Counted from the first letter of the stretch, positions 32,701-45,104 are shown. The stretch: DNA of 64,000 nt from Gyromitra esculenta (GCA_038503075.1 JBCAML010000008.1:248001-312000); one strand, 5' to 3'. The notes: generated from the sequence alone by a model not told the origin. Translations and numbers: made by a program.

Positions 32701-34521
32701 GCAAAGTTTTTGAGTGCCGGTTGATTCACGTTTGATCCGAGAGCCATGGATGCTGGAGGCGGGGATTATTACCCTTTTACCGTTTCCAGCCGGCAATATT
32801 TATCCAATCTCAAGGAACCCTTTTAAACAGTCAAAGTTTGCACAGGAGGACTCGATACAGTAGGTCCGGTGGTGATGTTTTGCTAGTGGATTGAATAATC
32901 CGCCTGCTTTTTATCTTCTCCCGCCTTTCTCGAAAAAGTGAACAGGGGCCGAAAGCCAATATGCTTGAATAGTTTCCGTGCCGTTCTTCGCGCGAGATGA
33001 ACCCATGTTGGCGTATCTCGACCACGGCTTCAGCAAACGAATGGCGTGAGCAGACTTGGACAAAACCAAAGGGTTTCCCCACATTTCTGGGCTCGCCTGG
33101 TCTAGGGTTCTATCAACTCAAGCTGCCCATTGAGGAGCCGTATAGGATTAGTGTAGAATGACAACGTGGAAAGTTTGAGCTTCAACGGGAGCTCGATATC
33201 CATGAGCCCATCCACAATGCCTCCTATAGATGTATATATCCTCAGACCACTATCACTACCTGGTCGGATCCACATTAGCTGGGCCCAGTTTGATAGGGAA
33301 CTAGAACCAATTTATTGAAGTGGTATCAGAAGGCCGTGTGTCGAGAGAGTAATCGATAGAGTACTCTACTCTACATCATGGCGCATGGGCGTTGCAAATT
33401 TCAACCGCACAGACGAAGATATGGGTGCGCATGCCGAGTCCGTAGCGACAGCATTATCCGTGTCGTGTCGCCATCTCGCTATTCCACCTGCAGAGAGCGA
33501 GACGAGGAATAAAAAGAAAACCGAATGGCGTCCATCTGGCAAGGGTTCAGAGAGGGGAGAATCTGGGGCTCGAGGAGGAGGAAAGGAAGCAGATGCCTGC
33601 CTATGTAGCTACCCAGTTGCTAGCAGCAGTGCATCGTCCCACAAGCACTGCATGTTGCCATCATCTCGGTAAAAATATGGCTTTGCGGTGAACCTCGCTC
33701 TACTCCCCAATTTCCGCCGCTTGGTCAATTCTACAGCCTGGGCGTTGTGGAGACCCACTTTCTGTACATAGAGGTTACTGCCATAGAATAACTAACATCT
33801 TGCTCCCGGTACCATCAATCATCCTCCGTTTGCCTTCCTGATCACCATTGTCTCCTCCGTTCCTTACTCTCCTTAGCCACTTCGTACATAGCGGGATCGC
33901 TGATATACTCCTGCCGCTGATCGCCACACCCGCTACCATTGCTTATTCTGTGTTTTCTCGGTCCTTAACATTGTCTTTCAGATCAAAGTTTAATACCCAA
34001 AGCACAAGGCAGCGGCAGCATTTCGAGGTTTGCGTGAGCCAAAGAAGTGTGGGTGGCTCGTCACTGTCATCTGTGCCTTGCTCGCAAAATCTAGAAACCA
34101 CTGTATCTACAGCCTTCTGTGGATACTACGCCTGACTGCAAGTTGACTGTGAGGAGAAAAGCTTCGTTTCTCCCTCACTTCGGTGCATTTCTGCTGGAAG
34201 CTGGGGCCTGTCCCTTCCTGCGTTTATTAGTCGTCCGAGGCTGCGTTAGCACCTACCTACTTACACCCTGCACCCCATATCGGCACAGGTTGATTTTTGG
34301 ACCCTGCTCTTTCAAGTGTCGGATATCTCCACACCAGAACCAGCGTACCTACAACTTTCCTTTTCCACCTTCCACTCTCCTCCCATCCCATTCCCCCCCA
34401 ACGCCGCATTCATATTTTTCTTCTTTCGGAGAATAAACAAACGATTACATCGTCAACGAAGCCCTCGCTGCAACAGGGAATTTTTCTTTCCAAGTACCGT
34501 TCAATCCTGGCGTGCTTCAGG
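26789..34521. other. Long non-coding stretch upstream of the G-alpha gene
   Basis: About 7.7 kb without a supportable gene. It contains the inverted-repeat element at 27778-28240 and palindromes such as GTAGTTAACTAC and CTACATGTAG near 27570-27595. Open frames up to 144 codons (28245-28679) show no family features. The last ~800 bp before 34522 are pyrimidine-rich and nearly free of ATG, fitting the promoter and leader of the downstream gene. Confidence 0.5.
27778..28240. mobile_element. 463-bp inverted-repeat (MITE-like) element
   Basis: A perfect 16-bp terminal inverted repeat, GGATGCCTTCCCGTAA, lies at both ends. Inside is a second inverted pair of about 30 bp containing GTACTCGGGTATGGAGG, with three mismatches. 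ATT flanks the element on both sides (27775-27777, 28241-28243) as a possible 3-bp duplication. There is no coding capacity. The superfamily cannot be assigned from one copy. Confidence 0.6.
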
Positions 34522-35982
34522 ATGTGTATTGGTAGTACTGATGAGCATATCCAAAAGTCTCGAGAAATCGAGAGGCTCATCCGGCAGGATGAAAAGAGGA
34601 TGTCGAAAGAGGTGAAGCTGCTGCTTTTAGGTGTGTTATCTTCTTGATAGAGATGGTTGCTACTGCGGTTGTTTCTGGCAGTAGTGATGATGCTGACGAT
34701 GGGCGGCTAAGGTGCTGGGGAGAGCGGAAAATCAACAATTCTTAAGCAGATGAAATTGATTCACGCTGCTGGATTCTCGAAAACAGATAGGGAGGAATAC
34801 CGTGTAATCATCTTTTCGAACCTGCTAAACTCGTTCAAAATAATACTGGAGGCTATGGAGGCGTATGATCTCACATTTGCGAACCGAGATAATGAAGTAC
34901 GCATCTGATTTGCTATACGCCACTGATTGGCGCTGAATCGATGCTAACATACTTTCCCTGCATTTAGACATACGTCGAGCTGATAATAATGGAGCGAGAG
35001 CTGGCTCGGGGTGAGAGCTTCCCTAGAGAATACCAAATTGCATTCCGTAGTTTGTGGGGGGATTCTGGAGTCCAGAATGCCGTCCAGAGAGGAAACGAGT
35101 TCGCGCTACACGATAACCTGAGCTAGTAAGCTTTAACCTCCGTCCGTTAGCGGGTCGTCATGTTATCATTTCGATAATTTACTACCGCTATTTTCTCGTC
35201 CCAAGTTATAATATAAGCATAGCTAATCCGAATGACTTGCAGCTTTTTTGAATCATTGGATCGATTATTCGTGCCGCACTATAGTCCTACAGACCAAGAT
35301 ATCCTCCGGTCGAGATTAAAAACCACTGGTATTACAGAGACCGTTTTTGATCTTGGGGCCTTGACATATCGCATGTTTGATGTGGGGGGTCAAAGGTCTG
35401 AGCGAAAGAAATGGATTCACTGTTTCGAAAATGTTACAGCGCTACTATTTCTTGTAGCTATCAGCGGTTACGATCAGTGCCTAGTGGAAGATAAAGATGC
35501 AGTATGCCTCACCGCTATTGCTGGAGGTTTCGTGAGTGAAATAATGTTACTAACTTCGTTCCCTAGAATCAAATGCAAGAAGCTCTGATGTTATTCGAAA
35601 GCATATGCAACTCACAATGGTTCATCCACACATCAATCATTCTGTTCCTTAACAAGATCGATCTCTTCAAAGAGAAACTTCCCAGCAGTCCAGTGCGGAA
35701 ATACTTCCCTGACTACGCTGATGATCCGAAGTCTTACAAGACCGCGTCAAAATACTTTGAAGAAAGCTTCAAAAGACTGAACCGGAACTCTTCCAAGGTA
35801 TGCGCAGCTCCTCACCTCTACTCCTCAAAATCGTATAATTTCTCGAATAATTTCACTCACGAATTCCGCAGGACATCTATGTCCACTTTACAAACGCCAC
35901 CGATACCAACCTTCTCAAAATTACAATGATGAGCGTTCAAGATATGATTCTACAAAAGAACCTACAAGTCCTGGTACTATAG
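34522..35982 (+). CDS. Heterotrimeric G-protein alpha subunit, divergent
   Basis: Six exons (34522-34630, 34712-34896, 34968-35125, 35243-35501, 35567-35797, 35872-35982) give 350 residues, the usual G-alpha length. All introns are GT-AG. The GTP-binding motifs are complete: GAGESGKST (37-45), RLKTTGITE around the switch I Arg (175), [12 protein letters not shown] (197-208), NKID (266-269) and TNATDT (321-326). It would relay receptor signals at the plasma membrane. Two things are odd. The N-terminus reads MCIGSTDEH, lacking the Gly2 needed for myristoylation. The C-terminus ends NLQVLVL rather than the usual CGLx/GLL-type receptor-contact tail. This suggests a fourth, divergent fungal G-alpha rather than one of the three standard classes. 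ATG 34522 is the first ATG after about 33680. Confidence 0.9.
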
Positions 35983-38900
35983 ATATCCCTAGTGGAAGTG
36001 ATTTTTTTTACAGCAAACGTAGGCAAAGCGAATGTGATATGATAGGATAATTGCATCGCTTTGCTTTCAAATATAAATTAATTATCTGACTTCATGTTTT
36101 TCTCCTAACAGCTACCGATGCGCCCTGCAATTTGAAATTAAAAAGAATATCTTATATTGATTATTTTTGTGTTTAATGAAAGGTCGGTGTTTTTTTTAAA
36201 CCTTTGAAGGCTCTTCTTTCTAGAGTGGTATAAACCTGACTTTTTTAGCGGGTAGAGTTGGGAAGGAAAGGTGCATTTTAGCGTATTGAGCCTTTCATGA
36301 AGTTCCAGCACGAGTTTTATGATGGCCGAGCGAAGGGATTGTCTTGGCTAGGGTTTGCCCGTAGAGACGGGACAGGGAGGGAGGTTCCGATGGTGGCACA
36401 TGTAAAGTTGTATATAAACGGCACAGACGGAGGTATAAGATGTCAGCGGGATCTATGCGCGGGAGGGTTATTATTGGATGTAATATGTGCTTTTTTTCTC
36501 TCTTTGTATTTATTTAGTAAGGAAACACGCAACTAACTACAGGAAAAAAAAAATGAACGAATCAATCAACACACGTACATGTAGGGTCCAGGCATCTCCC
36601 CCGACATACTATACAATTTCCAAGGGTCTTTGTGATCCTATAATGCGAGTTACACCGGAGTGATTTTCCGCAGCGCTGAATCGTTGTTTTTACTGGGGAG
36701 ACCATGATTCATGACGATAGATGCGTGGTTCCCACCATTGTTCCTTGGGACGGACAGCAAGTATGTAGCTGGGGAATGCAAGCTGCATGCAATCTTGTCC
36801 GGGTAGTTAGATGGTAAATACGAAACCTGACTTTGTCCACCTGTAATTGGCCAGGGCTCTGTGAAGACTTGCTTTTTTCAGTTATGTGTATTACCTTCCC
36901 TGAGTGTCGATCGTTCCGGAAGATAGGGTTTAGGTAGAACACTTATACAACCTGCTATCGAAAAACTATCCTGGGGCCCTGGTAGATTGAGTGTGTATAG
37001 CTCTGAGTGTTTGTCTAAGACCATGTGCCAAATAATTCTACTCTAACGAGAGGAGAGAAAAAAGCAAAACCAGTCTTAGGCCCCCCTAAAAGCCTTGCCG
37101 GGCCCGAAAACCTAGAATACGATGGCCATGGTACCGGTTACATTTATGGTCCCAAGCCGAGCCTTTTGGGAAACCAACTAGGACTGTTTTGCACCCGATT
37201 GAGGGATTATTACGAAGATGCAGTGGGCAGCAATATATACCATTACTAGCGTTTTGATGGAGCTCTAAATCTAGCGTATAACCGTATCAAACTAGAATAC
37301 TGTATTAACTAAGAGGCTCGTAGTTGAATCATGGGCAACTGCAAGCACATATTTAGTCCTGGTATAAACAACACTAACACGCCCTTGTCTTTATAGTCTA
37401 CGGGATATTCCATAACGCCGGTCTGAGCACTTCTCTGAGGTGCTGGTTTCTTTCTTTCTTTTTTTTGTTTAGTAGGCTGTGGAAGAAATATGGTGTCTGG
37501 CTGTGTAGGAGTTGATGATCTTCCAGATAGCTCCATTGAGCTCTCGGAAATGTCTTTGCTAAAATCGTAGTGTCGAGCCCTAAGCGTTCTTGAGACAAAG
37601 TAGAAGGGTGAATAGAAACCCATGTACTAGCCAAAAAAAAAAGTTTGTGACGGGGATAAAATTGGGTAACAACCAAATCTACATTTCGGAGGCTACAACC
37701 TACGGAATTTAACACCGACAACTATAAATTACAGACTAATGTGTAGATAGAACAGCTGCAAAATATACACCAGTTGTAAGTTGGTTGTGGGTTGGGGAAT
37801 TGTGTTGTTAATGGGGTGTGGTTGCTGCTGAGGTTCACCCACATCACAAACTTTATTTTTTAGCAAGTATTGTAGCTTATTCATAACCTAGTATAATCCA
37901 GGATTAGCTCCATTCCTTTGTGGTCGAGGCTTGAATGAGTGGAGAGAGAGAGCATCAATGGGGTTTGAAGATCAGGCTACCTACCAGAGCCAAGAGCGGG
38001 GAGAGAGGGCCTAATGGCTGATCTAGAATAGGATTGGTAGTCGAATACTATGTTGTGGTTTTGCCCCGAAACATCACCTTGGCCGAGAACGCTAGACCGT
38101 TTTAGCTGAGTCTTTTTGCTGAAGTATCTTCATGTCCCACTAGCTTGATCGGTGAAATGGAAATTCTTGCGCCGATTCACTAGCGTAATGAACTGGGCAT
38201 CTTAGGATTACGGGTCTGGCTCCGTGGGGCTAGCATGGGCTGCCCTACTTGATGAGAGGAGTTGAAGAAAGATCTTATGCCTTAGAGCGGGTATCTCTTT
38301 GGTGTAGGAGCTTGTCTTTCTCCGTTGGCCTTCCCGAGCTGTTTACGACCTTAACGGCTTTAGTCGTAGTCGGTTCGGGGATCACGCATCATCACTCGGA
38401 CCATTCGTGTCTTGGGATAGCTCACTGGGACGGTTTGTACACCGGAATCTTTGGCCTCGGGGATCTACTGGTTGCAGTTTGTGGTGCTTGGGGTGCTTGG
38501 GGGACCGGGACGTCATTTTTGGGTTCTGGCTTGAGTACCTGTCGTTCTATCACGGTGGCTCTGGTTAGCCGAAGAGCACGATTACACGTGAAGGGCTCAG
38601 TAACGGCTTATACATCACTAGGGCTGGGCTATCCCTGGCCCAAAACCACCCAAAAAGCCAGATATAAAAGCATAAGTTATGTAAAAGAGAGAGAAAATAA
38701 GCATAAGGCTATTGTGATCTTCACTACCACATCTCCAGATTATACATGCCCTGACATTACTCCTTCTCTAGTGCTACTAAGTTTAACTAAAGGAAAGGTA
38801 ACCTGCTCCCAAGAAGAAGTATAATCTAAATTTGAAGAAAGAAAGAAAGAAAGACCTGGTGAACCGCAGGTAGTCCAACGCAACACCAATGCAACCCGAT

Positions 38901-38994
38901 ATTCATAGCAAGAAAATTCTAATTTGTATCTATCATAGACATCACAAAAGGAAACGCCCCTTCTAGTTCTAAAACCCAGACCGAACGCCATTAT
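35983..38994. other. Non-coding stretch, no gene supported
   Basis: About 3 kb. The open frame at 38249-38824 (191 codons) shows no recognisable domain, has an odd Gly/Trp/Ser-rich composition and is not supported. The region from 38995 rightward is the 3' side of the acidic-protein gene. Confidence 0.45.
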
Positions 38995-39130
38995 TTATGC
39001 GAGTTTCCCTTCGTGTTTCTTTCCATTATCCTCAATCCATGAACACTCCTGCTCATCACTCTCATCCGCCTCACCCTCCTCATCCCCTTCACTCCCAGTC
39101 GCCTCATCCCCATCGCTTTCATCGCTTTCA

Positions 39131-39167
<37 letters not shown>

Positions 39168-39510
39168 CACTCTCATCCTCCTCGTCATCTTCCTTGTCAT
39201 CATCTCCCCCATCACTAAACTTCCTCGTGAGCTCCTGGACCCAGAAATCGTCCTCCTCCTTCTGACCAAAATACGCCATAGTCTCAGCCGCCAGCTGAAG
39301 CCTCTCGTACGTCCTCCATCCTCCAAGCCTCCCCTTCGGCTTCGGTTCCATCCCATCGATGATCCGAAACCTAGCTAGTTTATTAGGGCACTGGTTGTGC
39401 TGGTACTCAAAGTACTGGTCGATCGCGTTACACATCGCTCGGATCTTCGTCTTTGACGGGACCGTTTTTGGCGGCGAGCGACGTGGCGGCGTAAGTGTGG
39501 AGATGGCCAT
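38995..39510 (-). CDS. Small acidic protein of unknown function
   Basis: An intronless frame of 171 residues starting MAISTLTPPRR. The N-terminal half is moderately basic and looks folded (MCNAIDQYFEYQHNQCPNK, RLGGWRTYERLQLAAETM). The C-terminal half is almost only Asp, Glu, Ser and Gly, including a Ser-Glu repeat encoded by the TCTCAC microsatellite at 39135-39164. I do not recognise a family. An acidic tail of this kind is often seen in nuclear or chaperone-like proteins, but that is only a guess. Coding is supported by the ordered N-terminal half and by the microsatellite staying in frame. Confidence 0.6.
39135..39164 (+). repeat. (TCTCAC)5 microsatellite encoding Ser-Glu repeats
   Basis: Five perfect 6-bp units inside the acidic-protein gene. 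Read on the minus strand they give alternating Ser and Glu. The unit is a multiple of three, so length changes would keep the frame. Confidence 0.85.
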
Positions 39511-42500
39511 CGTTTAGAGCCTTTGTAGGGTTGGGGTGCTTGTTCGTTTGTTCTTTCGTTCGCGTAGCTGTAGTGGGGCTTCTCTGGTTCTTGTTTCGAG
39601 GATGTGGAAGTGTTATCCAAACGATACGGGTGTTTTTTTTTCCCTCGACGTGCGAAAAAAAATAATCAGCTGTCGGAAATTAGTATTTTGTAAATAGAAC
39701 GGTTGGGAGGCTGGCGTACCAATAAAGACTTTACAGTCTTCGTGCTGGTATCGGTCCTCAAAAACTTGTTTAGATGGTAGCGCCGATCATGGCAGATGGG
39801 AAGGGGAGAAAAATAGATATTTCGTTGTGGGGGATGATGTCAGGAGGAAACAGAAGAGGAGGGAAAAGAAGGAAAGGAGTGTGTGTTGTTTTGCGATTTG
39901 AAATAAATAAGGAAGGGAGGTGCGCAGCGATAAGAGAATGAAAAAAAACCTGCCCTGGCCGATAAGACCCTGTCAGCCGCAGCTAAAATCAGACAGTTAC
40001 TTGGGACTGCTTATTTAATTTCCAACCGGGAACTCAGGGGGGGTGGTTCCGCCAGTAAATGCCCTGGACGGAATCTCCTCTCTCCTCTCTCGTTGCGCGA
40101 ATTCAGGAACACACTGCCTGCGCTTACTCCGTTTCTCGAAATAGACACTTGACTCAGAGTATCGTCTCGCCTTTGTAGCCGGTTGGATTTGCACTCTTTC
40201 ATCGCTGCTTACGGTTTTCAGCTGAAAAAGGGCGCCTGCCAATGGGCGAGTGATACAGGATGACGGCAGGTGTTTCGCTGAGAGAGCGCTCTTGGGATCA
40301 TCGCTGCCGTTTATGGGGGGCTGTATCACAAGGAACGACACACGGCAAACTGGTTCTTGACACGCCTAAGTTTGATGGAAGGCACATATGGCAGATCTGC
40401 TCTAGAAAATGGCGGATCGCAGGCGCAGGAACTGCACGGAAGAAAAGAACAGCGGGAGATCGGCAGCCCATCCTGCTATCTGGCGGACTTCGTTCGGGAC
40501 TGTGCCGAGGCGAACCTAGCAACCACCATCGCGTTATGCGATGGCGCTTTCTCAACGCATCGTACAGCAGTTTGTTTTGGCTGTTTAAAAAGCACACACA
40601 CCGGTCCTAGACGAAGCCCATCACACAGAAGATCTACCGATCACAACATGTCACAACAGAATATTCGTTTAGGCGACCATAGGGTTCTGTACGCATCCAA
40701 CAAGTTAGGTCTGGCGACAGAACTACTGTATAATCTCGAGAATAGTGAAATGGCCTAGGCTAAGACAACAGGAAAGTACTGTAATAGCTACTGGCTGAGA
40801 GAACAGAGCGGGCTCTGTTTGCTGGTTGAACTTGCGGCTTAGCACCTGCCTAGCTTGTGAGGACGTGATATCCTCCTGTTGTCTCAGCCCAGGCCATTTC
40901 GTCATTCTCGAGATTATACGGTATATACGCACGTATCTACGATTGGCTACGATTGGCTACCCTATAAGCGTTCTGGGAATAATAGCACTCGTCCTAAAGC
41001 TAACTATCGTTGCTTTTGAAATTGACCAACGGGATTGAGTCTCAAATGTCTTTACTTCAAAGCCAAGCTAATGGACCAGCAAATTATCGCTCTTTTCTAA
41101 TATCGCTTGCACCCCGCCCATTGTAGTACTTGACTCCACACCATTAAAGACTCAACTGATACCGATATGCAACGATCTATTACTTCCTGCTGGCTGATAG
41201 CCGACCATCACGCTCGGCCGTAGACCATCCACCCTATCACGACAGCCTTAGTTGGCACGCACTCTCGCATTGTGCTTGAGGGTTATAATAGTTGGGAAGC
41301 TTTAATTCCTACTTATACAACCTTATACGGTAACGGCCGTGCATGTTTTCCGATTACACAGCTCTACTCCAGTGCGCGGGTTGCTGCAGGTGGCGGTTGC
41401 CAGTGTCTTCTGGATACAGGTACGCAGCCCTGGGCTAGAAATCATACCTTTCGCCGTATCGCCTTGAGGATGATGGTAGTGGTGAAAAGCCATACTGACG
41501 ACATGTGGATATGAAACCGCTGCTGAAGGGTTTCAGCAGTCCCATGAAAGGATGGTGTGTTCTATAAAGGTAGGGTATGTCTCTAGGCAGTCACTCGGGG
41601 GGTCTGGATTAGATATGGTATGCCTTGCCGTCAGCTGTAATGTTGAAAGTATATGTAGCTATGATTTTAATGGGGTAACTATGGCTGCGCGGGTTATGCT
41701 GCGTGGGTTATGTTTCGTTCTGCTAATGCCTCGTGCCCCATGACATGCTAGGTCCATGCCTAGCCGCCGTAATTGATTCTTTGCTATATGTAAGTCTATC
41801 GTGTGAGATTAACGGCCTAATATGTACCTTCTTCTCTTGAAGCGAGTAGCTTGAAGTTCTCACTATTCCTAGGTTTAATTATAATTTGCCGAGTGAGAGA
41901 ACATGATATAGTTTGGTCATTGCCTGTCTTCTGGGCCGGTCCGAGACAAATGAGAAGTGCGAGAGAGAAACTCGCGAGGAATGGGATGTGCTTATACTTG
42001 GCATTGAAGTGCACAAAAGATAAAGGAACGGATGAGTGGGTTTTCTGGGGACTTGCTGGTTTGGCTTTCTGGTTTTCTCCTCCTCACCAGCCTCAATATA
42101 AACCAAGATCAAGGGGGCGTCGGGGAAAACCGTGCCATAGTTCTAAGACCTGGAGGTATATCTCGTACCGATATTCATCGATAGTGGACGTAACATTGCA
42201 GTGATCCACGTTCTCTCTCATTGGAAGAGCAGCCTTTTAGGGAAGGCTCTTTGTTTCAGAAATTCAGATAGCGTTCTTCGGTAGATTGAACGAGTCTGTT
42301 TTTCTGGGTTGAACAATCTCTGTAGTTTCCTCCGAGTAGTCCGCTTCCTTATGTGGTCAAGTATGTTTAAAACCAAAAGGCTCTATAGGGAGCTTCTAGC
42401 GTTGAAGGATTTAGGTCTTCACCTTGTGGGGGGAGGGGAATTAACGACTTTAAGTTTAGATATAAAATTGAGTCCTTTCGCTAGCTGTTCTTATAAAACA

Positions 42501-42681
42501 AAGTAACTGCAACGCTAGGGAAACAACACGAATCAAGGACGCGAGAGAAACCTACCATTCCACCGCTCCCACCTCGCTATTTCTACACCCGCTAAAAGCT
42601 ACGGTACCAAATGGAAAGGAAAGAAAAAAAACGCCATCCTCGTAAACAAATCCAAAATCTCGGCCATCTCCCTCAACAAGC
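39511..42681. other. Non-coding stretch with one MITE
   Basis: About 3.2 kb between the acidic-protein gene and PEX4. It holds the 192-bp MITE at 40728-40919. Open frames of 116-133 codons around 40260-40758 overlap one another in different frames and one runs into the MITE, so I do not call them genes. Confidence 0.5.
40728..40919. mobile_element. 192-bp MITE, copy 1
   Basis: Terminal inverted repeats of 39 bp start GTATAATCTCGAGAAT and contain GAAATGGCCT. They match at about 34 positions. A second copy of the same length and orientation lies at 62797-62988. No coding capacity and no certain target duplication. Confidence 0.75.
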
Positions 42682-43285
42682 TTAACCAAAGGTTGGCGCT
42701 CTCCCTGCATACAAGACAGTCCATAGTCTCACAAGACTTTCGTATCCGACCAAATCGCCATTCCTCAATACTGCTGCAGCGTCAACATTCAGTGGGGAAT
42801 CCGGCACAGGGCTCGTCAGCAGCTGATGAATCGCTGTGAGCGTCGAGGAGAGCGTGCATGAGCCCGACCAGGCAGTTTTGAGGAGATCGAGACAAATCTC
42901 GCCTGTCTGTGTTTACACGTTCTAGGTCAACCTACTGAACTAGACCACAGAAAAACCAAAACCAAAAAAAAAAGGGCGAGAAATGCACAAAATACGAATG
43001 GGAGGGTAGACGAACGTTAAGGTGGATATTCGGATGGCAAATCTTCGTCATAAACATCATCACCGGTGGCGCATGTGGGTAATTATCCGGAATCCTAATA
43101 TCAATCTTCCAGAAGCCCCCCTCGTAGGGGGTTCCCTCAACTCCCTTCATGATCGCGCTCCAGTGTAGGAGGTCATCGTCTGAAACGGGCTCGAGGGACT
43201 GAAGGCAGGGGTTTGGGTCTTTGCGGTAGTTGGCGAGCTCGTTCATGAGGCGCTTGCCAGCGGGGGCACTGGAGGCAGATGCCAT
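42682..43285 (-). CDS. PEX4: Peroxin-4, peroxisomal ubiquitin-conjugating enzyme E2
   Basis: Two exons, 43285-43016 and 42906-42682, with an intron of 109 bp (AAC|GTTCGT ... ACACAG|ACA) give 164 residues. The E2 fold is clear: PVSDDDLLHW, GTPYEGGFWK, the HPN motif (ICHPNIHLN) and the active-site Cys in TGEICLDLLKTAW. LTAIHQLLTSPVPDSPLN is characteristic of fungal Pex4. Pex4 is held at the peroxisome by Pex22 and mono-ubiquitinates the import receptor Pex5 so that it can be recycled. The start MASASSAPAGKRL is chosen because it matches the family. The open frame extends 66 codons upstream, but that part is low-complexity Pro/Ser/Arg and most likely leader. The 5' splice site GTTCGT is slightly off consensus. 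Confidence 0.9.
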
Positions 43286-43669
43286 TGTTACGTTAAGGGG
43301 TATTGGTTTTGGCGAGGATTTGCGAGGATTTGGGGGGGGGTTATGGTGTTGTCGTGGAGAGCTGGGAGGATGGTTGATGGGAAAACGTGTCGAGCTTCGG
43401 CTGAGGTGAGAGCCTCGTCTGGGCCGCGGCACAGAGCGAATCATATGTTGTGCGTCTGGGCTTTCATGGGCGCTAAACATCACACGTAATTGGTCGTAAA
43501 GGTGAAGTGGCGATTGCTATCTTCATAAAAAGCTATGTACTGAAATAGAAACCCCATGCTATTCCCTCCATTTTTTTGAATTTACAGTTGCTGCCCAAAA
43601 GTTGTAGATTATTGTTCTTTTTCCCTTCAACTTCGCAGCTTCATCGTGCCTCACACTCATTAACCTCCA

Positions 43670-44737
43670 CTAATTCCTCAAACCCAACAAGATATTCGAT
43701 CCACTTCCACCCTCCTTCCCACCACCAGGAAGATACGAAACGTTAGGATTGCTTGCCAGAGTCTGCGCAATCTCCTTCGCCGCCTCAATGCGACGGATTT
43801 GAATGAGTCCATCGCCAGCTTTATCAACTGCCCTACTAATAGTTTCAGCGGACTCAGCTTCACCCTCGGCGCGGATAACGGAAGCCTGGCGTTCCTGCTC
43901 GGCTTTCTCGACAATGAAGCGCGCGCGCTCGGCGTCTTGTTGCGCAATTTGTTTCTGCTCAACAGCCTTGGTGAATTCGCGACCGAAGGTCATGTGTGTG
44001 ATTGAAACGTCCTCCAGGGCGATGTTGAATTCCTGTGCACGCTTAAGAAGATCGGCACGGATGCGGTTGGAGACCTAAAGACGTTAATCAACTTGCTGAG
44101 AGCTGGGGGGTGGGGGGTATTATTACCTGTTCACGCTGAGTGATGAGCTCGGCGGCGTCGAATTGGGCTACAATAGACTTGAGGACTTCGTTTCCGATAG
44201 AGGGGAGAACACGCTCATCGTAATCTAGGCCAAGAGACTATATATAAGCGATTAGTCGAAGCTCTTTCCTAGAGCAGTTCTCTATAACTCCTTCGGTTTA
44301 TCGTTTCTGCTGTTCTGGGATGTAATGATTATACCTGGTAGATCTTCGGCAAAGCCTTAACATCAGGCCTATGTAGAACCCTTAGTGTCAAGCTGACCAT
44401 CTGCAAGTCCTTGGAACCGGTAGTGGTCGAGATATTTCTAGGCTTGGTACGGACATCGTAGACGATAGCCTTCTGGAGCCATGGTACGAGGAAGTGGGTT
44501 CCCTCATTGACAACCTACCATCTCATTAGCACCAACTCGTAATACCGCAACAGTAAATTGTCTATAATTTTGAAACATAGATAGCGCGTGACAAACAGTT
44601 TCCTTGACACCCGTCAACCTATCGAAAATGACGGCCCTGCTCCCACCCTTGACATCGTAGATTGACAGCTGGAACAATGAAACGCCGACAGCCGCCGGGA
44701 TAGCAAGACGAGAAACGAGGCCAAGGACTCCAGACAT
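43670..44737 (-). CDS. PHB1: Prohibitin 1
   Basis: Four exons (44737-44597, 44514-44335, 44237-44127, 44074-43670) joined by GT-AG introns give 278 residues, the normal length. An N-terminal hydrophobic segment ([17 protein letters not shown]) anchors it in the mitochondrial inner membrane. The SPFH/prohibitin domain follows ([58 protein letters not shown]). After it comes the long helical region rich in Ala, Glu and Gln ([20 protein letters not shown]) that assembles the ring with Phb2. The ring stabilises newly made inner-membrane proteins and m-AAA protease. PHB1 is head-to-head with QCR8, another inner-membrane protein gene, with 367 bp between the two start codons. Confidence 0.95.
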
Positions 44738-45104
44738 TGTCTTTAATTCTTGGAGATTTTTTGTTCTGTTTGGTGTTTATCGACGAGTTTTCGGAGCCGT
44801 TTCTAACGTGGGGCGATAAATATTGGCGGGGCGATTTTGATTTGATCGTCAACGACGTCTCACTCGGAAAATTCTTGGCCCGCTTTATGTAAGCAGGACT
44901 CCGGCGAATCACGGGGCAAAGAAACAATTTTACATGGGTGGATCGGGAAACCCTGGAACAAGTTCCCCCCCCATCGCCCCACGACAACCGACGTTCTTAA
45001 AGCCCTCCGCATCCTCTCTCTCTGCCACTTCCGGACAAACTCGACGTCGTGCTATACCCCTTTGCTTTTTTAGAAGCTTCTTTTACTGGATATATACTGC
45101 AACA
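44738..45104. promoter_or_regulatory. Divergent promoter region between PHB1 and QCR8
   Basis: 367 bp between two start codons facing away from each other, enough for only one shared control region. No clear TATA box was identified for either gene. Both products act in the mitochondrial inner membrane. Confidence 0.5.

Noticed and set aside
38249..38824. 191-codon plus-strand frame
   Set aside because: No family features, odd Trp/Gly/Ser-rich composition and no splice or start-context support. Chance cannot be excluded in this long non-coding stretch.
39137..39180. CRISPR-like direct repeats
   Set aside because: The short tandem units are a coding microsatellite with no spacers, in a eukaryotic sequence.
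40260..40758. Two overlapping plus-strand frames of 116 and 133 codons
   Set aside because: They overlap in different frames, have no recognised features, and one continues into the MITE.
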